64,000 nt of DNA from Timema cristinae (lineage: Eukaryota > Arthropoda > Insecta > Phasmatodea > Timematidae), in assembly GCA_039000515.1 (NCBI GenBank), contig JBCFYV010000012.1:32904922-32968921 (forward strand), read 5' to 3'. The position numbers were made by a program, and so were the translations under genes. The stretch's first letter is position 1; every line of letters begins with the position of its first letter. This document shows, piece after piece, positions 32,961 to 46,554 of this stretch. The notes below the pieces were generated by a model. That model made no database searches and was not told the origin of the DNA. It saw only the letters and a program-made list of their open reading frames with translations.

Positions 32961-34312
32961 GAATTAATGTTCTATGCAACATAATTAATAATTTTTGATG
33001 ATTTGGTTTAACTTTATTATTAATGTGTTTTTAAAAATAATAGTAAGCCTAATATTAATTAGCAATAATAATTATATTCAAATATAACTTATCCTATGTC
33101 TCTGCAAACATAACCTCTAAAGTGATTCTTTGACTTAAATCAATCAACATCTTTTGAAAATAACTTTCATAACATTATTTTCCTGTTTGTTACCCATTTA
33201 TTTTGCAATATAGAAAATTAAAAATGTATTGCACTTTCAGATGAAAATGTGCAAGTGATAGTGTAGGATAACCCATACCATGTTAGAAGCCAGAAGAGAG
33301 AAATGTGTATCCACACATAATAAAATGTTTTCTAATTGTGATTGTCTTCTTAATGAATCTCAAGTTATTTGGACCATTTATTATATAAACATATCAACAC
33401 CTAGGTCAACATGGTAAGAAATTTGAAGTCAACCATATAAAATAACAAATGAGTCTGTTCCCGACAACCTATTTATCAGGACTTTTTCATCAAATAATCC
33501 TAAGAGTTATTTCATAAGTTACCATTGAGCTATAAAACTATACATTAAAAAATCTATTTCACTATGTCAGCAATGGTCGAATTTAATTAATATACTCTTT
33601 AAAATATAGCAATTTACCTTAATATAGGGATCTCTCTAAGGCCCCCCCCCCCCCCCCCCCCCCCCGATATCTCCCACTCAATATCAGGGGTCTCTTTGTT
33701 ATTACTGATTGATCAACAATCTTGACACACATCTTGAGGGTTGACATATAAGTAAATTAAAACAAAAACAGGCTACTGTGAAAGTAGCCTACTCAAGTTG
33801 TGAAGAGAACATTTATGATTACCAAATGTATTGTGTATAGGTTTACCAACTGGAGGTTACACTTTTTGGTGTAACTTACGTCTAGACGACGATTTTGAGG
33901 GGGTGAAACAACATAGGCATTTTCTTTTAACTTATCAAAGCCAAATGTACTATTTTTTAAACTTTTACAGTTATTGTAAGTAATACAAAAATATTTGAAC
34001 AGAACAAATCAAAATATTATTTTGATTGATTAGTAGCCCATTATGGTATGCTATGTCTTAGTCAATTTTACATTCCAACACCAGTGTTTGAATAGGATAC
34101 AATTATCCAAAACATTTCTTTACCAATTGTCCTGATTGAATACCGGTAACTTAACGACATTCCCTGACTGTGGCTACATGCATGTATAAATAATAAGTTA
34201 GGCCTATTTGAAATTGGACTCACATAAGTGAAATATGTGAAGAAGAAAACAATTGATAACCTCCCCCATCATCATCAATTTTATAATGTACTCCTTTTTG
34301 CAGGATCTGTAG
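32961..34312. other. AT-rich spacer
   Basis: No gene was recognised. It includes the poly-C tract at 33642. Confidence 0.5.
33642..33665 (+). repeat. Poly-C run of 24
   Basis: An uninterrupted run of 24 C lies in AT-rich DNA. The length is likely unreliable. Confidence 0.9.
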
Positions 34313-34323
34313 GCTATATAGTA

Positions 34324-34576
34324 TTTATTATTATTATTTAGCACCACATCTTACTACCAGTTCGGGTTATACGCTTTAAGTACTAATTACAATAATGGAT
34401 TGGGAAGGTTGAATTAGAGGTAGTGAACCCGCATTTGCATGGAGGAAGAGTGGAAAACCATTTAGGAAAAACCACTCCAGTTCATCCGACCGAGATTCGA
34501 ACCTCGATCTCCCCGTCCTTGGCGGTCGAGCTCAACACGACTAGCGCGTTAGCCAACTACGCCACCGAGGCGGGTT
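34324..34576 (-). repeat. Full-length type B SINE, antisense
   Basis: The perfect 11-bp duplication GCTATATAGTA lies at 34313-34323 and 34577-34587. On the minus strand the copy carries CCCGCCTCGGTGGCGTAGTT, the B box GGTTCGAATCTC and the shared tail. It is the sister of the copy at 8550-8825. Confidence 0.93.
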
Positions 34577-34587
34577 GCTATATAGTA

Positions 34588-36057
34588 ATCTCGTTTCATT
34601 GTTACACATTTTATCAATTTTAACTTACTAGATATTGTGTTATAGATTAGTATATTAACAGAAGTAGGCCCTCTGTGCCATTTTTCCAGCTTCACCTTGT
34701 TCATTATTTAAGCCGCAGCAGTTTTACAAATTTACCTTTGTCAAAAATCAGTGTGACTCTTACTTTTAAGCAATATAGGCAAAATACTAGTGGCATAGCT
34801 ATCAGTATGAAGCAGGGGAGAATGAAATAATATATAAATTAATATTACTTTATAAGCTATCTACTTATACTTTTAGCTCTAGCTGATGATTTGGATTTTA
34901 GAAAATATATTATTCACAGATTTTTTATAATGTCACACTCAACAAGAGATATATCAGTTATTATTCTTCCATTTTATAACTATAGTGAAACCAAATTAAT
35001 TAAATATAAATAATATTAACTCTCACAGTAGGCCTACACCAAACAATGTTTTCAAAGTCATAACTAAAAGTACCCAAAACATTTTTTAGAAAGCTAATGA
35101 ATGTTCTTGTGTCCAAATGGGGAGACCTATTCTATATTAGCTACACAAGTATTAGCATTACATAAGTAATTATATTATTTAACTCACTTGTAATACATTG
35201 TGGTTTTTGTACGTGAAATAGTTATTACCATTGAACTTTATATGTAAAAAAATTGTGTGATTTATATTTGATTTGAATATGAATCTTTTAAATATTTGAA
35301 ATTGTAAGTATATTTTCTCACAAATTTAATGTTAAAATAGGTAAATGCTTTAGCTCAAGAAGAAGGTAAAGATGTTTTATGCATGAAGCTTTCATAGTCA
35401 TCTTCTCAAGTAGTAGCCACACTTCAACTGCCCTCTTCATCTACAACTGTCCAATCTCCCTCACGCTGAACTAGGGGAAAAGGGGCAGAAATGTAAAGGT
35501 AGTGATGACAACTGTAAAAAAACGAATTTGTTAATAAGTTTCCTTTGTCTCAATATGGGAAATGAAAGAGAAAAATAAGATTTTCTCCTTGCAAGAAGCA
35601 CCTTTTTCAGTTTCATCACTTTGGGAGGTGTTTTTAAACTTATAGCAGCAAATTGAAACTTTGCTATTTATTTTCGTTAACTGTTCAGTAGAAGGTTTGG
35701 GGAGACTAAGTCTCATAGTATACTCTGACACTACACTACACCTTTGATAAATACTAGTATGGGAAAATATCCCTATCTCTACCTCCTTATTTTTAATATC
35801 CACAGATGTTTGTCTTACTGAACAATCATATTTTAGTCTCTACTATTTGGAATTTGTAAGAATGTTGTGATGCATACGAGACCAGGTTTCATTTATAGTG
35901 ACTTGAAAAAAAAAAACTCACCCCACACACATTGGGAAACAGTAAGACCTAACTTTAGAAAAATAGATCAGTGAACAAAGTAAAGCCTTCAATTCTTCAC
36001 ACAAATTCCAAATGGTAACATGCTGTAGAGATTTGAACATAAGAGATATTTTACAGT
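34588..36057. other. AT-rich spacer
   Basis: A minus-strand open frame at 35531-35803 (90 codons, rich in Lys, Ser and Thr) matches no family I recognise. It may be chance or the remains of a retrocopy. Confidence 0.45.
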
Positions 36058-36058
36058 C

Positions 36059-36230
36059 CGACACCTTAGCTCAGTTGGTATAGAGTGTCTGCCTACTTAG
36101 TTAAGGGTCCTAGGTTCAGGTCGCAATCACCCTACTATTTATTACACATTAGCGTAATAGCATATAACTCAAACGGGTAGTAAGATGTGATGATGATGAT
36201 AATAATAATAATAATGATAATAATAATTAT
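36059..36230 (+). repeat. tRNA-derived SINE, type D head with shared tail
   Basis: The A box is TTAGCTCAGTTGGTATAGAG, followed by a B-box-like GGTTCAGGTCGCAATC. The head then joins almost at once to a type A-like end (CACATTAGCGTAA, then CAAACGGGTAGTAAGA) and an (AAT)n tail. The body is much shorter than in the other families. Confidence 0.75.
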
Positions 36231-36394
36231 AATTTTAATTAGTTAGGCTAACTATACATATTATCTGCATCTTATACTACTCACATTATGCACATTATGC
36301 TCATTAAGTCTAGTTTGATGGATACAGGATTGGGGCTCAAATCTAAACTGGGTGTAGGCCTACTGATTGAGGTTTTCATTATAAATGATTTCCT

Positions 36395-36600
36395 TTGATG
36401 GACGCATGGTCTAAGGCCTAAGGCGTCACTCTCGCAGTAGGTTAGACCTCCGATCACCCCAGTTTGGGGTCCCTTATAACAGTCGTGTCCACTGAACTTT
36501 TTTTTTCATAAATCGTTTTCCACTCTATCATCATGTAAATGCTGATACCCTTCCTATAAATTCAACTTTTCTCATCAACATATATATAAGTAGTAAAATA
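36395..36600 (+). repeat. tRNA-derived SINE, type C, worn
   Basis: GATGGACGCATGGTCTAAGG, GGCGTCACTCTCG and CGTTTTCCACTCTATCATCA match the type C copy at 28702. The 3' tail is eroded. Confidence 0.65.
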
Positions 36601-36762
36601 TTGTGCAAAAAAGTTGTAACCTTCTAGGTTAGTAGATAACCTTTCATAATTGTTAAAAATAAAAACTATAATAGAATACACTTTTTAAGCCCCAAAAATA
36701 TGTTGATTGAATGCAGTTTTAAACAAAAACTATCATTAAATTTAATCAATTCATATTTCCAG

Positions 36763-36957
36763 ATTAGTGATGCAAGTGAATATTATGAGCATTTGTCAAG
36801 AGAAGATTTATTGAACCATCTAAAGCGTGAAACATGTCTGAGGCATCAGCTGGAACAGGAATTGAAAGAACGAGAACAGTTTATCCAAGAACTACAACAG
36901 AGGATCCGAGAACTACGACCAAAACAACAGGCTTCAGTGGAGATTGCTAATACCCCT
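36763..36957 (+). CDS. Internal exon encoding a leucine-zipper coiled coil, gene not identified
   Basis: A 65-codon exon lies between a TTTCCAG acceptor (ends 36762) and a GTAAGT donor (36958). Both junctions fall on codon boundaries. It reads ISDASEYYEHLSREDLLNHL, then KRETCLRHQLEQELKEREQF and IQELQQRIRELRPKQQ. It is charged, heptad-like and carries no stop, with codon use unlike the flanking DNA, so it is very probably a real host exon. I do not recognise the protein. A cytoskeletal or signalling scaffold with a coiled coil would fit. Its neighbouring exons would lie upstream in unassigned spacer or downstream in the damaged half of the window. Confidence 0.75.
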
Positions 36958-37204
36958 GTAAGTCATTTTCTAGCCTGTGTTACGTACCCTTTAAGTTAAT
37001 CTTGACAGTGTACAATTAATAAAAGCAAATAGTACCTTATTTATAGCTCATATAAACATTATTTTAGTAAAATATAGAAGATGTTTATATTATTATTATT
37101 ATTATTATTATTTATATTATTATCATCAGGGCCTAAACCATAATAATATAAAATGATCAAAAATGACCTAAACATTATCAATAATTACTTTAAATCTACA
37201 AACA
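36958..37204. other. Intron start, with microsatellite
   Basis: Normal-looking AT-rich intron with a (TAT)n/(ATT)n run at about 37086-37122. It ends where the homopolymer-smeared sequence begins. Confidence 0.6.
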
Positions 37205-38819
37205 ATGGAAAAAAAAATTTTTTTAAAAAGCACATGTTTTAACCCAAACACTCATTTTAAAAATTAACCGAACATTTTTTCCCAAAACATTTTATTTAAA
37301 AAAAAAAACATGTTTTTTAGTATTTATGTATTTCAAAAATTCCTAGGGACCTTTTTAAAAAGTAAAATGAAATTTTTTTAAAAAGAATATACTTTCCCCA
37401 AAAAAAACCAAAAATGAAAAAAACCCCAGTAAAATACGACCTTTTAAAAAAAAAACCCCCAAAAATTCCCCATTTAAAAAATGTTTCAAATGAAAAAATG
37501 AACGAATTAATGTTTTTTAATCAAAAAATGCCCTTCGAAAATTTACCCTTTTTATATGCAATCCTAAATTTTTCAGTGGAAAAAGGGAACTTCCCCTAAA
37601 AGGTTATTTTGTAGCATCGGGAAAAAAACCAACCTTTTGGAAAATTATTGTTTTTTGTTAAAATTAATTTTCCAGTTAAAATTAAAAGAGAGAGTTCCCC
37701 CTTGAGTATCATAATTTGGTATTCTTTATGCGTTTAAATTGGCGGCAAAAATCTTATTTTTTTACTGTTTTAAAAATTAAATGGGATTTGAACGTGAGAA
37801 ATCGTGTTAAAAGGGCGCATTCCTCGGATCTCAATTAAAAAAGGAAATAAAAAAGGGTTATTTGAATTTTAAATTAAGAGCAATAAGTAAAGCAACAAAA
37901 AATAATGCCCAGGTTTAAAAAGTTTGTTTTTTGAGAAAAAATAAAAAAAATTTAGGAGTCCCGGGCCTTAAGCCTTTTATTTGAGGTTTTAAAAAAAACT
38001 CTCTCAAATTTTTTAAATTTTCCCCCTAGGGTGTATTCGAGACTTTTTTTTTCCATGTATTAACACCCCAAAATTTTGGGTTTTTTTAAGTGAAGGCCCC
38101 GCAAAATTTTGGGCCCAATATGGTGGGCCGCATACTTAAAAAACGGGCCCCTCGATCACAATATTTATAAAGGGTTTTTTAAATTTAATAATTATACCAA
38201 ACAAGGAAACTTGAAATGTAAATATTCCAAATTTTTTGGTTGACCAATTTCCTTTGCTTTTCCCATTTTTTCCTATAAACTAACACATCATACATCAAAC
38301 TTTTTTTTGCAGGGGTTTGGTTCGTTTAGAAAAATGCCTCCATTTCCTCTAATTTCCACTATTTCCTTATTTCCTTTCTTCCCAATTCCTTGAATCCCTT
38401 TTTCGGGTTTTCTACATTAGAAATCAAAAAAAGGAATTAGTGGGATTTAAGTGATGGGAAAAAAAAAAAACAGTAATAACCGAATTTGGTAAATTAGGGG
38501 GGGGGGGGGAAAGGGGAAAATTTTTATTTTACAAAAATTGAAATAAAATAATCTTAAAATCAAAAAATTCAATATGATAAACTTTCTTTTTTTTTTGAAT
38601 TGGCAATAAAATTTTTAAAATTTTTTCTTTCCTTTAGGCTATTTTTAATACAAATAAAAAAAACCTTTTAATTTAAATTTTTTAAAATTTTAAATTTTTT
38701 CCAAAAGGCTTTAAAAAAAAATTTTTTGAAGGGGGCGAGAATTGAAGGGTTTGAATACTTTGAAAGGAATTTTGGGGAAAATTTACGAAAAATAAAGGAA
38801 AAAAAAAGGAATTAGGAAT

Positions 38820-39700
38820 TTCTTTTTAAGTTGAGTAGACCCTGTTTTTTGTTTTTTGCTCCCCATTTTCTATTTGGCCCCTGGTTTTTCTCCCAAAATT
38901 CATTTCTAACGTTTTCTTCGGCATCCCATTAAAGCCATGATTCAGTCTTGCTTCCTCTTTTTTTTTTATTTCCCCTTCCCAAATTTTCCCCGGGGAATTT
39001 TTTCATTTTAATCTTTTTCTTTCGTGACAGCAAACCTTTTCCCTCACAAATTCTCCCTTTCTCCACATTCCTATTTTTTGTTTAATTTCCATTTTTTGCA
39101 TGTGTGAAATGGGTAAAAGAATCTTGAAAAAAACTTAAGGGTACTTTTTTTTTTTCCTAGAGGTCTCTTACAACTTATGAACAAATTTCTGCTGTTCTTT
39201 TTAATTCTCCTTCATTTCCCCTTTTTCTAATACATTAAAAAATTTTTATTTGTATTTCTCGCTGTACCCCACCAACCTTTTTTGTATTTTTTGGGCCTTC
39301 CCTTTCTTTGTCATTCATCATTCCCTCTTTCCCCCCCCCCCCCATCCAAAGTCATCAGCAAAATAGGCTTTCATTTTTCCTTGGTTTTCTCCAAATTTAT
39401 CACAACCTTTTTTCCCTTACCCTTCAAATAGTCATGGTAAAGGGGACTCCCTGTTCGGTTATTTTTTTTGGGAACTCCTTCCCCTTCCGTTTGTTTAAAA
39501 ACTCCTCTTATCCTCAAAATCTTTTTTACTTTATTGCCACCCCTTTTCCCCCTTCTGCCTCCTCCACCTTTCCAAACTTTTTTTTAGGGGCCCTATCATA
39601 TTTTTCCCCCTTTATAAATACCATTCCAAGCTTTAACATTTATACCTTTTTTTTTCAGCTGTCGATGGCAAGATTTGTTTTGTAACCTTTGTTCCAAAAA
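38820..39700 (-). mobile_element. LINE reverse transcriptase remnant in damaged sequence, antisense
   Basis: TTCATTTCTAACGTTTTCTT, ATTCAGTCTTGCTTCCTC and the following pyrimidine-rich text align in order with 27601-27700 and 11990-12310. Near 39340-39380 the minus strand reads an AYFADDFGW-like catalytic motif, in the correct position upstream of the C-terminal part. It is a smeared copy of the same family. Confidence 0.7.
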
Positions 39701-42700
39701 TTTTTGCGTTCCATTCCCACCTTCATTTCATTTTATCTTTTTTTCTTTTTGGCCCCCCCACCTTTTATCACCCCCAGAAATAACGCCGGGGATGGCAAAA
39801 AAGGAGTTTTTTTTCAGAAACAAATTAATACAACTCATGGAGAGTGAGAAAAAAAAAGGTTAGGCTTGGGGAAAAATTATGTTGGGGTAAACAACCCCTT
39901 TTTAAATTTGGGCCAAAAAAGGAAACCCCCCAAATTTAATTCAGGCTGTCACAAAGGTTAAAAACATAAAAAACTCTCACCCAAAATGGGACTCAAAAAA
40001 TAAAAAATCTTTTTAAATGATTCAAAATTAATTCATTTTCCCTGCCATATTTTAAAAATTATCATAAAAAGTTTTCCCGGGTAAAAAATGGGAAACGGAA
40101 ACGATCCAGCAAAATACACTAAAAGTTAAGTTTCCCCAACGGGGACGGGGGGGAAAAAGGACAAACAATAACAATTAATCTTTTTTTAATAAATTTCCCC
40201 TGGGTCTGAGTTTTAAAACTATTGGAATATTAAAAAAAATTAGTCAAAAGGGTTTTCATAATATTGAAAATTTTTTTAAAATGGCTTAAAAAAAAAAAAT
40301 ACAAAAAAAATTTTAACCCCCAAAAGGGACTGGGGCCCCCCTTTTTATAAAAATTTTTAAAATTTTAAAATTTTTTTCAACAATGAAAAAAAAGTTTTTT
40401 AAAAAAAAAAAAACCCCGGGATGAAAAAAATTTTCCCCTAAAATTTAAAAAAAAAGGGGTTTTTGGAACAAGGTTTTTCGGGTTTTAAAAAAAAATTGCC
40501 CCAAGTGGGGTACTAAAAGGGGGTTTAAAAAAAACCCCTTCGTTAAGCGGGGGGGAAAAAATTTTTTTTTCCCCAAAAAGGCCCCCCCGGGGGGAAAACG
40601 TAAAAAGGTGAACAAAGGGTTTTTTAAAAAAAACCCCGCCCAAAGATTTTTTTTAACATGGCTTTAAGAGCCCAAAACTTACTAAGCCATTGGGGGCCAA
40701 AAAAATTTAAAAAATTTTAAAATATTACTAGTCCAGAAAAAAATTTTTTATAGAATAAAAATTTTAAGCCAAAAGAAAATTTTGAAAAACCAAAAATTTT
40801 TAAAAATTTAAACCCCCTTGGCATTGTTTGGTCCCTTTTTAGCCAGCAATTTAAAATGTCCCAAAAAACCCCGACAACCGTCATTATTTTCCCAAAAAAA
40901 ATTTTAAACATGCTCTCGGGCGCGGGATCAACAGGGGGGGTAGGGGGGTTTTGGGGAAAAACCTTTTGGGCGGAAACCCCACTGAAAAATACCCCATTTT
41001 TCCCCCAAAAGTGGGGAAAAAAAATGTTTTGAATTTTGGGTTTAGTGGGGCCCCGGCCCCGAGGCATTTAAGCTGGATTTTTTCACTTTCTTTTTTTTTT
41101 TGTGGGCCGGCTCAGCTCTAGCGTGGGAGGCGAATTTTTTGGGGGAAAAAAGGGCCCCCGCTTCAGCCCAATGTTGCCCCGTGCCGTGAGTGTTTTTTGG
41201 AGTTATGTTTTTTGTTTTAAGGGGTAAAATGGGCCGGGGGGGGTGGTGAGAAAAAACCCCTAAATGTTTAAAAAGTTTTTCCCAAAGGGTTTCTTTTTTT
41301 CCCCGAATTTTCTCTTTTATTTTTTTACATTGGAAATCGATTTTTTACCCTCTATAATTGTATGTACCCCTTTTAAACATTAAGACTTTTTTTTTTTTGG
41401 GGAAAAATTTTTTAAAAAAAAATGTATGAAATTTTAAAGGAAAGAAAGGTTTTTGGTCAAGCAAAAATTTGATGTGAACAAAAAAGTTTAAAAGTTTTTT
41501 TTTTTGAACCTTGGGGCATAGTTTTTCCCCCTTTCTAAAAGTTTTGGGGGGAAAACCCCAAAAAGGGTATTGATCCCTTTTTTTAGTATCCCCAAATTTG
41601 GGGCCCATTTTTTTAAAAATGGGCCCCCTGAAGGAAAGCCTAAATTTTTTATTAAACTTTTTAAAAAAAGGGGTTTGGGGGTTCCCCACACTGCCTTTTT
41701 TTTATGTTTGGGGTTTTTTGCCTTGTTTTTCCGGGTTTTTGGGGAAAAAAAAAAAACAGGGAAAGGTTTTTAAGGTATGTTTGGGGGGTTTTTTGTTTTC
41801 CCACAAAATTTTAAAATTTTTTAAAAAAAGGGTTCCCAAAAAAAAACAAATGTTTTTTGTTTTTTGTTTTTCTTCCTTTCATTTGATTGTCTGACCCAAC
41901 TAGGGATTTTAAAAAAAACATTGGGGTTTCGGTTTTGGTTTTGGAAAGAAAAAATTTTTTTTTTTTTATATGTTGGGTTTTAAAATTTTTATATAGGGAA
42001 ATGGGGGGGAAGGGGAAAAAAAAGGGGAAAAAAATTTCTCAACTTAAAAAATTTTTAGTAAAAACAAAAAAACAAATCTAGCTTAAATTTTTTTTGGTCA
42101 TTTAATTCAAAGAATTTTTTTCATCTTTTTTTTAAAAAACACCCCAAAAACTTGACTGGGTTCGGGGTGGTGGTGCCCAAAATCTACTTTAAAACCCTTT
42201 TTTTTGGGCCCCAAAATTTTTACAAACTAAACAAAAAAATTTTTTTTGTAGAGCTCAAGGGGAAAATCATTTTTAAAAAAGGGGTCCCCCCAACCCCCCA
42301 AAACGCAGAGCTTTTGGGCCCTTTTATTTAATTTTTTTGGTTTAATTTTTTTTTAAACAAAATTTTGGGTTTTTGAGTATATAAAGGATGAATGTGGTTA
42401 AAAAATTTGGAAACTCCCCCAAAGTGAATTAGGAAAATTTTTTTTTTTAAAAAATTTGGGGTATTTTGGGAAAACTCTTGTAAAATTTGTTTTAGATTTT
42501 TAAAAAAAACCCTGATAATTTTCGTTTTTAAAATTAAAAAGGGGGAAAAATTTTTAATTATGATGAATTTTTTTGGGGAAAATTTTATTTTTGATAAAAA
42601 AAAAATTTTTTTTAAATTTTTAAAAAATTTTGATTTTAAAAATTTTTTTTTTAAAAATTTACTTTTTTTTCCCCCAAAAATTTTTTTACATTTTTCGTTT

Positions 42701-44029
42701 TTTTTTTCCCCGGATATTTTTAATGGTAAGAATTGATTCTTTTTTTGGGAAATATCCCTGCCCCGATCAAAAAAATTGCCCCCTTTCCCCCCAAAATTAA
42801 AATGAAAGTCAACTGGGAAAAATTCTGTGAATGGGGGAAAAATTAAAAGGGGGTGAGAAAAAATTTGGGCCCCCCTTCCCCAAGGACAATTTTTCAAGTT
42901 AAGAATTTTTTTTTCCCAAAAAATTTTTTTTATTAAAAAAGAGAAAAATTGATCTCAAGGATTCAAAATTTTTTGGTTTTTTAACCCCTTTAAAAAAAAA
43001 AATTTAATTTTTGGGGATTGGCTCCCAGAAAAATTTTGTGGTGGATTGAAAAATGTAGGTGGGGCTTTCAGGAGGCTTTATTAAAAAGAAAAAAAAATTT
43101 TAAACCAATTCCCCCCTAATGGGGAAAAAACCCCAAGGTAGAACAAAAAAGGGGAAAAATTCTGCCCAGAAAAATGAAGGGGGGTTTTTTTCCCCAAGGG
43201 GACTTAAACCCCCCCGGGGGGGTTTTTGGGGGGGGGGGCCCCAAGGAAAAATGGAAGAAAAAAAAAAAATTTTTTTGTTGCCCAATTACTAAAAGGCTTA
43301 AATTTGGACTTCAGTGTCCCCATAATGACAGGGCAGTTGAGGGATTATCTTTTAATAAAAATTTTGGGAAAGTGATAAAGATTGGCCAAAAAAATTTTTT
43401 TAAAGGGGGCCCCCCCGGAAAAAAAAAATTGGGGAAAAAAAATAAACTTGAGTTGCTGAAAAATTTAAAAATTTTGGGTCCCTTTTTTCGGGAAAAAAAA
43501 ATTTTCACTACCAAAAAATGGAAAGCTGGCCTTTTTTGTGATGTCCTAAACTATAAATTTTGGGGAAAGGAAAAAAAAATTAAAATAAAGGGAAAACCTT
43601 TTAAAATTTTTAAGGAGGGGGAAAAATTTCTTTGTCCCTTTAAAAACCCAAATTTTTTTTTGTTTTTTGTTTTCTTTTTGGTTTTTTTGCTTTTACGATT
43701 TTTAAAAATTAAAGGGAAAAAAAATTTTTTTTTTGGGAAACTTCACCCCTTTTGTTTTTATTTCTAAGAAAATTTTGTTCACAAATAAAAAATTTTGGCC
43801 CATTTAATTTTTTTTTGGGGTAAATGGTTTTGGAAACATTAAAACCTTGGGATAACACCCCAAAATTTTTTTAAAAAAAGGAAAAACCGGGTTTTGGTTT
43901 TTTGGGGAAAAGGGGTTTTTAGACTTTGAGCTGGCGGCGGGGTTTTCCCCAACCCTTTTTTTCCGGCCAAATTTATATGATTTAAAACCCCCCCTTCACC
44001 TCGGGCAAAGTCCCCTTTTTTTTGAATGG

Positions 44030-44185
44030 GGGAAAAAACCCCGGCCCCCCACCGTGGTTCGGATTCCACGTTAAAAATTTTGGGCCCTTTTCCCCCCTTT
44101 TTCATCTAAAATCCCCCAAAAAATTACACATTGGGTTAGTATTTTAAAAAACCCAATGGGTAGTAAGATTTTGGTTTTAAAAACA
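44030..44185 (+). repeat. Type A SINE in damaged sequence
   Basis: CCACCGTGGTTCGGATTCCA is intact. The following body is smeared into runs, then ATTACACATTGGGTTAG and CAATGGGTAGTAAGA recall the shared tail. Confidence 0.8.
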
Positions 44186-46554
44186 AACCAACAAAAAACC
44201 CAAAAATAATTGAAAAATATGAGTGGGCTAGGATACCCCAAAATTGGGGGGAACTTTTTGGTTATAAAAATTTTGATAAAAAGTGTTTGGAGTGAGGGGG
44301 TAAATTGGGGTGTAAGCCATTTTTGAAGGGGCATTGGGGGTGGAAAAATTTTGGCCAGTCGGGGAAAAAGAACTCCAAAAATTTTCGTTACAGGGGGTTT
44401 TAAAAAATAAAACCTTTTTGTTTTTTTATCACGTTTTTATCATTTTAAAAGGGGTTTCCCCCCAGAATTGTCTAAATTTTTTAAAACTAGCCAAAAAAAA
44501 ATTTTTCGGGGACAGAAAATTAAAACCCCCAAAAGGGGGTTTTAAAAAGGGGGGAAAAAATAAAAACCCTAAAAATTTTAAACAGGAAAAAATATTTTTT
44601 GGGAAAATTTTTTAAAATTTAATATTTATGGATTTTTCCCCTTAAAACAAAAAACAGACCCAAAAATTTTCCCAAATTTTAAAAGTATTTTTATGTAAAA
44701 AGGGGAAAAAAATGGCTCCAAAGGCTCTAAAAAATTTTAAAAACTGAAAGGAGGTTAAAAGGGGAGGCCCTTTTAAAACTTACCGGGGAAAAATGTAGGT
44801 TTGAAAAGCCCCCAAAAATTAAAACACACTAAAAACAAATAACTTTTTAATTTTAAGCTTTTCATAAAATTTTTTCTTAATTTTTTCCCCTGAAAAAGGG
44901 GATGATGTACCCTGAAAAATTTTTAAAAATTAAAATTTGGGTTTTTAAAATTTGGACCCAAAATTTTTTTGGTAAGTGTTTTGGGCCTTTTTTTTTTAAA
45001 CCCCCTTTCAATGTTTGGTTTAGGTTTTAAAAAAATTTAAAATAGAATTTTGTATCTTTGGTTATTAAAAAAAATTTACTTATTAAGTTATTTTTTTATG
45101 AAATAAAATAAATTACATTTTAATGGAAAACCCCCCCCCCCCATTATTTTATTTTGATTTTTTGAAGGTTTTAAAATTTTTTTTCATGAATTTTATGTTT
45201 TCCATTTTCTTCCTGTTAAAAATGTTTTGAAAAGCAAGCTTCTTAAAATTTAATAGGCTAAAACATTTTGACAGGGAATTTTTAACATGGTTAAAGGGGG
45301 GGTTGGGGTTTTGTTTTGAAAGGGGGAAAAGGGCGGGTTTTGGGGGGGAAAAAATAAGCGGGGAAATTCCCGCCCCTTTTTTTAAAAAATTTGGGGTTTT
45401 TAGCACTCCCTTTTTTTTTTTCTAATTTAGAAAAATTTAATGGTCACTGCAGGGCCCCCCGGGATTTTTGGTTTAAAATTTTAAAAACCCGGTTTTCAAA
45501 AATTAAAAAATATTAATAATTTAAAAAAAATGAACTTATTAAACGTGTTGAAAATTTTTTTTTTTACTGAATACTATTAGGCCAAAAATTTTTTAAAAAG
45601 TGTTCTTTTGAAGAAGAAAAAAAATTTATAGGTTTTTTAAAGACTTTAAATTTTGGGGGTGAAATTTTTTAAAAGGGGTTTTTTTGTTATTTTTTTAGCA
45701 CCAAAATTTTTCAAACCCGGGGTTTGCAGGTTTAAAATTTAAAAATGTATTAATTATGCTAATTAGTTAGGAATTAAGAAAGTGAATTTAGGGAAGGGGG
45801 ACTGCTTTTTTATAAAGGGGTTTTGGAAACAATTTTTTTAAAAAAAATACCCTCTGTAAAAACCCAGGAGTTTAAACCTGTTTCCCTTTTTTTTAAAGTT
45901 TGTCTACGATGGGGGAAAGACGCATTGGGGGTCATGTACCCCCTGAGCAGGTTTTTTGATTTTTTTATTTGTAGTAAAAAAAAAAAATTTTTGTTGTTTT
46001 TATTAAAATATTTAAAAAGGGCTCATGATGGGCCCCTTTTTAAAAAAACCCGGGTGGAAAGCTGTAAAATTTTGGGGAAAAGCCTTTGGGGCAAATGCCT
46101 ACAAAAAATTTTTGGACCAATGGTGGGCCCCGTTATGCTTTAAAAAGGAAAAATGTTCGAAAAACTATGGTTGCCCCAAAAAAAAAAAAATATTTCAAAG
46201 TTTTTAGTTTGTAAAATGTTTTTAAATGTTTGGATATGTTGATAAACTACAAAAATGTTTAATTTTAGGGGAAAACCCTTTTTTTGGGAAAAAAAAGTCG
46301 AGAGGGAAAATTTTAATAAAAAAATTGCGAAAAGTTTTACATTGCAAAAAACCCCTTTTTCCAAACCCCAAAAAAAATAACGGAAAATTTTTGTAGTCTA
46401 AAAAAAATTTTTTTTTTAACCCCAAAATTTTTAGCTCTAATAAACCCCCCTTTTTTGGTCACAAGGCCCAAATTTTGGGCATTCACTTTCCCCCTTTTTT
46501 CCCCGTATAGCCAAATGGGGGGGGAAAAGCAAAAGGAAAAAAAAAAAAAATTTT

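Noticed and set aside
35531..35803. Minus-strand 90-codon open frame as a gene
   Set aside because: Low complexity, no recognisable motif and no supporting splice or promoter signals.
41345..43767. Long open frames in the right half (for example 189 and 197 codons)
   Set aside because: They are composed of Phe, Lys, Gly and Pro runs created by homopolymer blocks, occur on both strands at once, and match no domain. They are artefacts of the damaged sequence.
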